Assembly (NCBI GenBank): GCA_902773415.1
Contig: CACYEE010000178.1
Coordinates: 1-5,233 of the forward strand
From: an uncultured Actinomyces sp.
Lineage (GTDB): Bacteria > Actinomycetota > Actinomycetes > Actinomycetales > Actinomycetaceae
Length of the DNA: 5,233 bases
Reading direction: 5' to 3'
Shown here: positions 1-5,233 of the stretch, in pieces
Position numbering within the stretch: the stretch's first letter is position 1
How the letters are laid out: each line of letters starts with the position of its first letter
Notes under the pieces: model-generated
What the model was told of the DNA's origin: nothing
Databases searched by the model: none
Seen by the model: only the letters and a program-made list of their open reading frames with translations
Made by a program: the position numbers and the translations under genes

Positions 1-1767
1 AAGAGTCTCCTCCACACCCGGCTCGCCTCCCTGAGAGGCAATCAGTGCGCGCACAACCGATTCGGCGGAAATGCCGCCCTCGCCGATTGCCGCATACAGC
101 GCGTCGACTCCCTCGCGCCCCATGTCCTGAGCGACCGCACGCAGCGTATCGTGGCTCATGAGACGCTGAACGGGCTGATTCTTCCTGCGAATCGCCTTCG
201 CCAGCCGATCGCGCCCGACGTCGATCGCCTCCTCGCGGCGCTCCCTTTTGAACCAGACCCGAATCTTGGCGCGGGCCCGAGGCGAGGCAACGAAATCGAG
301 CCATCCCTCCGACGGCCCCTTGTTCGGATTCTTCGACGTCAGGATCTCGACATTGTCGCCCGATTCGAGCCGATGGTCGAGAGTGACAAGCCTGTCGTTG
401 ACCTTCGCTCCGACCGCATGATGCCCGACCTCCGTATGGACCGCATAGGCGAAATCCACGGGCGTCGAACCGGCGGGAAGTTCGAGAACCTGTCCCTTCG
501 GCGTAAAGACATAGACCGGGTTGCCCGATATCTCGTAGCGCAGCGAATCCAGGAACTCGGCCGAATCTGCGGTTTCGCGCTGCCAATCGACGAGCTGGCG
601 AAGCCAGTCGAGCTGCGCCTCGTCATCGGTACGCGCCGATGTGTCGCGAAGCGACCGCGCATTCGGATTCTCCTTGTACCGCCAGTGCGAAGCGACGCCG
701 AACTCGGCCCTGCGATGCATCTCGTAGGTTCGGATCTGAATCTCGAGGGAGCGGCCTTCCGGGCCGAGCACGGTCGTATGAATCGACTGGTAGAGGTTGA
801 ACTTCGGCACCGCGATATAGTCCTTGATGCGCCCCTGAATCGGAGTGAAAACGGTGTTCGCCACGCCAAGAGCCGCGTAGCAGTCATCTCTCGACTCGAC
901 AAGCACCCTGATTCCGACAAGATCGTAGATGTCCTCGAAGTCCTTGCCGCGCAGAATCATCTTCTGGTAAATCGAGTAGTAATGCTTCGGCCTGCCCGTG
1001 ATCGTGCATGGAATCTTGGCCTTCTTCAGATTCCGTTGAAGAATGTCCTTGATGTCGCGAATATAGGCTTCCCGTTCAGGAGTGCGTTCGGTGACGAGCC
1101 GCTCGATTTCGGCGTAGATCGTCGGATAGAGAATCCTGAAAGAGCGGTCCTCAAGCTCCCACTTGATCGAATTCATCCCCAGGCGGTGCGCAAGCGGAGC
1201 ATAGATCTCGAGTGTCTCGCGCGCCTTTCCCTCAGCCGAGGATGCAGGCACATACTTCCAGGTTCTCGCGTTATGAAGACGATCCGCCAGCTTGATGAGA
1301 AGGACCCGAATGTCCTTCGACATCGCGATGACCATCTTGCGCACGGTCTCCGCCTTCGCAGCCTCGCCATACTCGACCTTGTCGAGTTTCGTCACCCCAT
1401 CGACAAGCAGCGCGACGGTCGGACCGAATTCCGTCGAAAGCTCGTCAAGCGTATAGCCCGTGTCCTCGACGGTATCGTGAAGCAGGCCTCCGACGATCGT
1501 CTCTTCGTCCATTCCGAGTTCGGCAAGAATCGTCGCGACAGCGACAGGATGAATGATGTACGGTTCGCCCGAACGACGCTTTTGGCCATGATGGCACTCG
1601 TCGGCAACCTCAAAGGCGTGCAGAATCCGTTCGCGGTTGACGTTCTTGCCGCCGAGGGCCCGAAAAAGCGGTTCGACAAGCGGAGGCACGACTAGAGAAG
1701 GCCGGCTTCCGAAGAAGGAAAACCGGCTTCTGCGTGTCTGTCCCGAATCGCTGCCCTGACCTGCCAT
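1..1767 (-). CDS. rel: Bifunctional (p)ppGpp synthetase/hydrolase, RelA/SpoT family (3' end outside window)
   Basis: Long RSH protein that makes (p)ppGpp from ATP and GTP/GDP on amino-acid starvation and also hydrolyses it. There are 589 codons with no stop, so the C-terminus (rest of the helical domain and the ACT/RRM-like end) is missing. The HD hydrolase domain is complete: YIIHP with His73, HDTVEDT with His97, Asp98, Glu101 and Asp102, and DRLHN at 162-166. The synthetase has GRPKHYYSIYQKM from 258, DLVGIRV from 282 (Asp282), YQSIHT from 326 and EIQIRT from 342 (Glu342). RIKD at 313-316 is the RxKD form typical of bifunctional enzymes, as opposed to ExDD in RelA-type synthetases. A TGS domain spans about 416-476. 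The ATG at 1767 is chosen because an in-frame TGA lies at 1788-1786; the only other start is GTG 1782, which also lacks a Shine-Dalgarno site. Both activities are predicted to be intact. The gene follows apt by 140 bp. Confidence 0.97.
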   Translation of the reverse strand, partial: MAGQGSDSGQTRRSRFSFFGSRPSLVVPPLVEPLFRALGGKNVNRERILHAFEVADECHHGQKRRSGEPYIIHPVAVATILAELGMDEETIVGGLLHDTVEDTGYTLDELSTEFGPTVALLVDGVTKLDKVEYGEAAKAETVRKMVIAMSKDIRVLLIKLADRLHNARTWKYVPASSAEGKARETLEIYAPLAHRLGMNSIKWELEDRSFRILYPTIYAEIERLVTERTPEREAYIRDIKDILQRNLKKAKIPCTITGRPKHYYSIYQKMILRGKDFEDIYDLVGIRVLVESRDDCYAALGVANTVFTPIQGRIKDYIAVPKFNLYQSIHTTVLGPEGRSLEIQIRTYEMHRRAEFGVASHWRYKENPNARSLRDTSARTDDEAQLDWLRQLVDWQRETADSAEFLDSLRYEISGNPVYVFTPKGQVLELPAGSTPVDFAYAVHTEVGHHAVGAKVNDRLVTLDHRLESGDNVEILTSKNPNKGPSEGWLDFVASPRARAKIRVWFKRERREEAIDVGRDRLAKAIRRKNQPVQRLMSHDTLRAVAQDMGREGVDALYAAIGEGGISAESVVRALIASQGGEPGVEETL

Positions 1768-1907
1768 AGGCCAACAATACACTATTCAGGCCCGTCATCG
1801 ACGTACCGAACGGAGAAAACGGATTCCCGCCCGATTCCACGACGATGGGTTCTCCGACGTCTTCGCGCGCGACAACCGCGCCGGAAAACCTGTCCGTCGG
1901 CAAATCG
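1768..1907 (-). other. apt-rel intergenic region
   Basis: These 140 bases separate apt from rel, while the upstream genes overlap. They contain the candidate rel promoter at the rel end. A short GC-rich hairpin (5-bp stem GCGCG/CGCGC around GTTGT, 1881-1867) lies near the apt end, but no run of T follows it, so it is not a convincing intrinsic terminator. No convincing small gene was seen. Read-through from apt into rel seems possible, with rel adding its own promoter. Confidence 0.6.
1774..1779 (-). promoter_or_regulatory. Candidate -10 element for a leaderless rel transcript
   Basis: On the minus strand TATTGT (1779-1774) fits the actinobacterial -10 pattern TAnnnT. Its last T is seven bases before the A of the rel ATG, where the transcript would start if the message is leaderless. 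No Shine-Dalgarno sequence is visible before this ATG, while secF and apt have clear ones. The -35 region is poor: the best match, TCGATG at 1801-1796 with a 16-bp spacer, shares three of six bases with TTGACA. A second TAnnnT (TAGTGT, 1784-1779) would give a leader of about five bases. The call is inference from spacing and pattern only. Confidence 0.4.
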
Positions 1908-2450
1908 CTAGTACTTGTAGACCGCGTCCACTTCGTAGCCGAGCAACGCGCTGCGTCCGTCGAGTTCGTCGAGTTCGATGAGCACGCACAGACCCGCCGG
2001 GATTCCCCCGGCCTGCTTGATCAGTTCAAAGGCCGCGTTTGCGGTGCCGCCTGTCGCGAGAACATCGTCGATGACGAGCACTCTTTGCCCGTCCTCGACG
2101 GTGAAGGGTTGCAGCTCCATCCGGGCGCTGCCGTACTCCAGGTCGTAGTCGACACCGACAACCGGTCCGGGAAGGCGCCCGGCCTTGCGAACCGTCACCA
2201 TTCCGACGCCAAGCTCGACGGCGAGCGGGGCGGCGAGGATAAAGCCTCGCGACTCGAGGCCGGCAACGGCGTCGATCTTGCCACGATACCGGTTGGCGAG
2301 CGCCTTGATGAGCTTCGAGAACGCCTGCGCGTTCGCAATCAGCGGGGTGAAGTCGCGAAACAGAACGCCTGGCGTCGGGAAATCCTGGACTTCGCGAAGA
2401 TTGGCCTCGACCAGCTCGAGAACATCGGCGGGAATGATCGTCTCGGTCAC
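1908..2450 (-). CDS. apt: Adenine phosphoribosyltransferase
   Basis: Apt converts adenine and PRPP to AMP and pyrophosphate in the cytoplasm (purine salvage). The product is 180 residues, the usual length for the family. Diagnostic motifs are FPTPGVLFRDFTPL (24-37), GLESRGFILAAPLA (64-77), RKAGRLPG (88-95), the YDLEYGSARMEL hood segment (102-113) and the PRPP-binding loop VLVIDDVLATGGTA (124-137). The frame is open well upstream inside secF, so the start must be chosen. GTG at 2450 is preferred because it gives family length, lies six bases after AGGAG (2461-2457) and overlaps the secF stop as GTGA. The stop is TAG 1910-1908. It sits between secF and rel, the common actinobacterial order. apt next to rel also occurs in Firmicutes, which fits a link between purine salvage and (p)ppGpp, but that link is inference here. 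All key residues seem present. Confidence 0.97.
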   Translation of the reverse strand: MTETIIPADVLELVEANLREVQDFPTPGVLFRDFTPLIANAQAFSKLIKALANRYRGKIDAVAGLESRGFILAAPLAVELGVGMVTVRKAGRLPGPVVGVDYDLEYGSARMELQPFTVEDGQRVLVIDDVLATGGTANAAFELIKQAGGIPAGLCVLIELDELDGRSALLGYEVDAVYKY

Positions 2451-3571
2451 TTCTTGCTCCTCTTCTTGGATTTGGGCTGGGCGGCTGCGCCCTTGTGGTA
2501 GCCGGGTTCGCGAACCACGTGCCCGGCAGGATTGGCGAAAACCTCTTCGTCCTCGATGTCCTCGCCTGCCGCGATCCGGGCCACCCGGTCGGCATTGCGC
2601 TGTTCGCGGACAGCGAGAACATGCTCGGTGTGTTCCTTGATCTTCGGATCGGTCTGCGTCAACGCAACCGCGAGCGGAGCGGCGATGAACATCGAGGACA
2701 GCGAGGAAAGAATCAGTCCGACAAACATGACGAGCGCGAGATCGCGCAGCGTGGCCGCACCGAGGAGCCACACGCCGACGAAAAGGATCGAGCCGACCGG
2801 AAGCAGGGAGGTGACCGAGGTGTTCAGCGTTCGGATGAGCGTCTGGTTCACGGCAAGATTCGTCGATTCCGCGAAGGTGAAATCCTCCTGGGAAAGCAGC
2901 TTCTCGGTGTTCTCGCGTACCTTGTCGAAAACCACGACGGTGTCGTAGAGCGAGTAGGCGAGAATCGTCAGCAGGCCGATGACCGAAGCCGGGGTAATCT
3001 CGAATCCGAAGACCGAGTAGACGCCGACGGTCACGACAAGGTCGTTGAAGAGCGCGAGCACGGCACCTGCCGCATTGCGCCATGTCCGGAAGTAGAGCGA
3101 CAGGCCGACCGCGGCAAGAAGGACGAAGACGATGAAGCCGCGAAGGGCCTTTGTCGAAATGTCCCGGCCCCAGGACGGGCCGATGAAGGTCGACGTGACC
3201 TCATCCGTCTTGACGTCGTAGACCTCGGCGAGCTTGGCACGAATCTCCTCGGCCTGCTCGTTCGAGATGTTCTGGTCGGACGTCTGGACGCGGACGGCAG
3301 ATTCTCCGACCTTCGCGACGCGCGCGGTCGCGTCGCCCAGATACTCGGACATGACGTCCTGCGCCGGTTTTTCGGCCGTCGTCTTCGTATTTGAAATCGT
3401 GAACTGGGAACCGCCAGTGAAGTCGACGCCAAGGTTCAGCCCGCGGAAAAGCAGCGAACCGAGCGCAATCGCAATCGCAATCACGGCCACGGAAAACCAG
3501 ATCTTGCGTTTTCCGACAAAGTCGAAGGACTTCTTGCCGGAGTAGAGGTCGTTTCCAAGCTGGTACAGCAT
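2447..3571 (-). CDS. secF: Protein translocase subunit SecF
   Basis: SecF is the partner of SecD in the SecDF membrane complex. The 374 codons start at ATG 3571, seven bases after a full AAGGAGG, and end at TGA 2449-2447. Membrane segment 1 is at about residues 24-42, followed by the family motif GLNLGVDFTGGSQF (44-57) and a short exoplasmic domain to about 140. Five further segments lie near 142-160, 165-188, 192-216, 257-272 and 276-303. AYSLYDTVVVFDKVREN (205-221) holds Asp210 and NQTLIRTL holds Arg247; these match the residues tied to proton transport in E. coli SecF (D213, R247). The C-terminal tail of about 70 residues is hydrophilic and ends in a basic run, KSKKRSKK, longer than in E. 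coli SecF (about 323 residues). The start overlaps the secD stop by one base (TGATG) and the end overlaps apt by four, which suggests coupled translation in one operon. Nothing looks truncated. Confidence 0.97.
   Translation of the reverse strand: MLYQLGNDLYSGKKSFDFVGKRKIWFSVAVIAIAIALGSLLFRGLNLGVDFTGGSQFTISNTKTTAEKPAQDVMSEYLGDATARVAKVGESAVRVQTSDQNISNEQAEEIRAKLAEVYDVKTDEVTSTFIGPSWGRDISTKALRGFIVFVLLAAVGLSLYFRTWRNAAGAVLALFNDLVVTVGVYSVFGFEITPASVIGLLTILAYSLYDTVVVFDKVRENTEKLLSQEDFTFAESTNLAVNQTLIRTLNTSVTSLLPVGSILFVGVWLLGAATLRDLALVMFVGLILSSLSSMFIAAPLAVALTQTDPKIKEHTEHVLAVREQRNADRVARIAAGEDIEDEEVFANPAGHVVREPGYHKGAAAQPKSKKRSKK
2457..2463 (-). promoter_or_regulatory. Ribosome binding site of apt
   Basis: AGAGGAG on the minus strand, within the last codons of secF, ends six bases before GTG 2450. 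It decides the apt start: the frame is open far upstream, and this is the site that yields a family-length protein beginning at the GTGA overlap with the secF stop. Confidence 0.8.
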
Positions 3572-5233
3572 CAGAGCTCCTCCTTCCCTTCCGAAGCCGA
3601 ACCGCTCACGGCAGCGGCCTCCTTTTCGGCTTCACGCGCGGCCTTGCGCTCGGCGGCACGCCTGTCCGCAAGGGATTCTCCCTTGCCAGGCTTCGGTGCC
3701 GCGAACTGGCCGGCACCCTTGTATCGGGCTTCCTTGTTTCCGAGGGCCACCGAATCCATGCCGGAGAACCTTCTGCCTTCGCCGAAGAACTTCGTCTTGC
3801 GCACGAGCACCATCATGATCGGGTAGGTGAACATGAGGACGATGACAAGATCGAGGAAGGTCGTCAGGCCGAGAGTGAAGGCGAAGCCCCGCACCGAGCC
3901 GACGGCAAGGAAGTAGAGCACGACGGCAGCGAGCAGGTTCACCGAGTCGGCCACGATGATGGTGCGCTTGGCGCGTTCCCAGCCGTGGGAGACCGCGGCG
4001 ACATTCGAGCGCCCTTCGCGCTGCTCGTCCCGGATTCTCTCGAAGAACACGATGAACGAATCGGCGGTGATGCCGATCGAGATGATCAGGGCGACGACGC
4101 CGGCGAGCGAGAGCCTCATTCCGATGAGCCAGGACAGCAGGCTCACGAGCAGGTAGGACAGGCCGACGGCGAGCGTGATCGAGCCGATGGCCACGATGCC
4201 CAGGCCGTGGTATTGCCACAGCAGGTAGAGGATGATGAGGATGATTCCGACAAGACCGGCAATCAGGCCGGAACGCAGGGATTCGGAGCCGAGCGTGGCC
4301 GAAATCTGCTCTTCGGACTGGACGTCGAAATGCAGCGGCAGCGAGCCGAAGGAGAGCTGGTTGGCGAGCGACGCGGCGGACTCGGAGGTGAAGTTTCCGG
4401 AAATCTGGGCGCTGCCTCCGGAAATGACGGTCTGCGGGGTGGCCGAGGAAATCACCTTGCCGTCGAGAACGACCGCGAACTGGCCGCGGGTCGAATCTCC
4501 GGCCTGCGCGTAGTCGTAGAGGCGTTGGGTAATCTCGGTAAAGGCCTTCGCGCCCTTCGAGTCGAACTGGATGGAGACGACATTCTGGGCGTTCTGCTGG
4601 TCGAAGCCGGAGGAGGCCTGGGTAATCGAGGTTCCTTCGATTTCGGCCGGGCCAAGAATGTACTTGGCCCCCGCTTCGGACGAACATGCGACAAGCGGTT
4701 TGGCCGGATCGTCCTCGGAAGCCTCGATTCGGGCATCGGGAACAAGGCAGTTGAGCATGTAGGACTCGTAGAGCATCTGTTCGGTGATCCACGCGGTATC
4801 CGAGGCGTTTTCGGGAGTGCCTTCCGGCTCGGCGGAAATCGTGCCATCGCCGTTCACGTCGGCCTTGGCCTTCGCGGCTGCTTCGAGTTCTTCCTCGTTC
4901 TCGTAGAGCTCGATGGAGACTGCGCTGTCGTCCTGCTCGACGACGTTGCCGTCCTCGTCGGTAATCGTCACGGTGTTCGCATCGCCGCCTTCGGAAGCCT
5001 CGTCGCCTTCGGATGCTTCGGCATTGTCGCCCTCGGCGGGCTCCTCCTCCGAGGACTCGCCGTCCTCGGAGCCTTCGGCCTTCTCTCCCTCGGCCTTGTC
5101 GCTCTCCTCGGAAGCCTCGTCGCCTTCGGAAGCCTCGTCGCCTTCGGATGGTTCGGCATTGTCGCCCTCGGCGGGCTCCTCCTCCGAGGACTCGCCGTCC
5201 TCGGAGCCTTCGGCCTTCTCTTCCTCGGCCTTG
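3571..5233 (-). CDS. secD: Protein translocase subunit SecD (5' end outside window)
   Basis: SecD is the larger half of the SecDF complex, which uses the proton gradient to aid preprotein export through SecYEG. The frame is open from the window edge to the TGA at 3573-3571, giving 553 codons with no N-terminus, first membrane helix or first half of the exoplasmic P1 domain. In order one sees: an acidic repeat region (5232-4972, 39 Asp/Glu in 87 residues); a second acidic stretch with DVNGDGTIS (about 4971-4800); the second P1 half with two cysteines (codons 4749-4747 and 4686-4684) and KYILGPAEIEG; membrane segments at about 4269-4216, 4203-4123, 4113-4045, 3960-3901 and 3885-3802; and a charged cytoplasmic tail rich in Arg, Lys, Glu and Ala. 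The TM4 motif GITADSFIVFFERIRDE keeps the family Asp (codon 4062-4060; E. coli SecD D519 by family alignment from memory). A GTG at 4971 is internal, not the start, because the frame continues upstream without a stop. Identity is certain; the acidic insert is the odd part. Confidence 0.96.
   Translation of the reverse strand, partial: KAEEEKAEGSEDGESSEEEPAEGDNAEPSEGDEASEGDEASEESDKAEGEKAEGSEDGESSEEEPAEGDNAEASEGDEASEGGDANTVTITDEDGNVVEQDDSAVSIELYENEEELEAAAKAKADVNGDGTISAEPEGTPENASDTAWITEQMLYESYMLNCLVPDARIEASEDDPAKPLVACSSEAGAKYILGPAEIEGTSITQASSGFDQQNAQNVVSIQFDSKGAKAFTEITQRLYDYAQAGDSTRGQFAVVLDGKVISSATPQTVISGGSAQISGNFTSESAASLANQLSFGSLPLHFDVQSEEQISATLGSESLRSGLIAGLVGIILIILYLLWQYHGLGIVAIGSITLAVGLSYLLVSLLSWLIGMRLSLAGVVALIISIGITADSFIVFFERIRDEQREGRSNVAAVSHGWERAKRTIIVADSVNLLAAVVLYFLAVGSVRGFAFTLGLTTFLDLVIVLMFTYPIMMVLVRKTKFFGEGRRFSGMDSVALGNKEARYKGAGQFAAPKPGKGESLADRRAAERKAAREAEKEAAAVSGSASEGKEEL
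3579..3585 (-). promoter_or_regulatory. Ribosome binding site of secF
   Basis: AAGGAGG on the minus strand lies inside the last codons of secD, seven bases before the secF ATG at 3571. It is a full match to the anti-Shine-Dalgarno core and supports that start. Because the ATG shares its first base with the secD stop, ribosomes ending secD are placed to restart on secF. Confidence 0.85.
4986..5233 (-). repeat. 135-bp in-frame tandem repeat in secD encoding an acidic 45-residue unit
   Basis: Bases 4986-5098 and 5121-5233 line up at a spacing of 135 bp with only two differences in 113 bases (5016/5151 and 5087/5222). Since 135 is a multiple of three, the unit encodes 45 residues, and both differences change the protein (Ala/Pro and Gly/Glu). 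The shared core reads KAEGSEDGESSEEEPAEGDN, followed by AE, Pro or Ala, and SEGDEASEG. The copy nearer the window edge runs off it, so the number of copies is unknown. The near identity suggests a recent duplication or ongoing homogenisation. Confidence 0.93.
5111..5146 (-). repeat. Two perfect 18-bp subrepeats within the acidic region of secD
   Basis: Bases 5111-5128 and 5129-5146 are identical 18-mers that encode a six-residue unit (a permutation of EGDEAS) on the minus strand. A third identical 18-mer lies at 4994-5011 in the other 135-bp copy, where it occurs only once in full. The two levels of repetition, 18 and 135 bp, both preserve the reading frame. Confidence 0.9.

Noticed and set aside
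151..1695. A 514-codon open frame on the plus strand
   Set aside because: It runs codon-for-codon antisense to rel. It stays open because rel avoids TTA, CTA and TCA codons, and it ends at a rel Leu codon CTA (1693-1695). The rel translation matches a known family throughout, while this one resembles nothing.
1867..1881. GC hairpin after apt as a terminator
   Set aside because: The stem is only five base pairs and no T-rich run follows on the minus strand. Chance hairpins of this size are common at this GC content.
1610..1903. Small minus-strand frame starting at TTG 1903 in the apt-rel gap
   Set aside because: Most of it overlaps the start of rel in another frame, it has no ribosome site, and its product is Arg/Ser-rich like other out-of-frame readings of this DNA.
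2495..3394. A 299-codon plus-strand open frame opposite secF
   Set aside because: It is antisense to secF, highly charged and without recognisable motifs, whereas secF shows all family motifs across the same bases.
4969..4971. GTG as the start of a shorter SecD
   Set aside because: The frame continues upstream to the window edge without a stop. A start here would lack TM1 and half of the P1 domain, and no Shine-Dalgarno site precedes it.
4972..5233. Plus-strand frame opposite the secD repeat reads as a hydrophobic, membrane-like protein
   Set aside because: Complements of Glu, Asp, Ser, Gly and Ala codons read as Leu, Val, Gly, Ala and Phe, so hydrophobicity is expected. The frame is the exact antisense of secD and has no supported start or ribosome site.

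Overview
The window carries four genes, all on the minus strand, in transcription order secD (N-terminus beyond base 5233), secF, apt and rel (C-terminus beyond base 1). Estimated by eye, GC is about 60%. The order secD-secF-apt-rel, the GTG start of apt, a possible leaderless start for rel, and the wording of Rel and Apt all point to a high-GC Gram-positive (Actinomycetia, perhaps Actinomycetaceae or a near relative). The genus cannot be fixed from the sequence alone. No tRNA, rRNA, mobile element or CRISPR array was seen.

Layout from right to left. Bases 5233 to 3571 hold at least 553 codons of secD. They begin with a very acidic exoplasmic stretch built from a 135-bp (45-codon) tandem repeat. 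This is followed by a second acidic stretch with a calcium-loop-like motif, the C-terminal half of the exoplasmic domain, five membrane segments and a charged cytoplasmic tail. secF (3571-2447) shares one base with secD, in TGATG. apt (2450-1908) shares four bases with secF, in GTGA. A 140-bp gap (1907-1768) separates apt from rel and probably holds a promoter for rel. rel (1767 to 1) has 589 codons in the window, covering the HD hydrolase, synthetase, TGS and part of the helical domain.

SecD and SecF form the proton-driven accessory complex that helps pull preproteins through SecYEG. Apt recycles adenine with PRPP. Rel makes and degrades (p)ppGpp. The overlaps imply that secD, secF and apt are translated from one message. 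rel probably also has its own start of transcription. The gene cluster itself is ordinary for the phylum. The most unusual feature is the acidic, nearly perfect tandem repeat inside the exoplasmic domain of SecD, which is cut by the window edge and could vary in length in frame.
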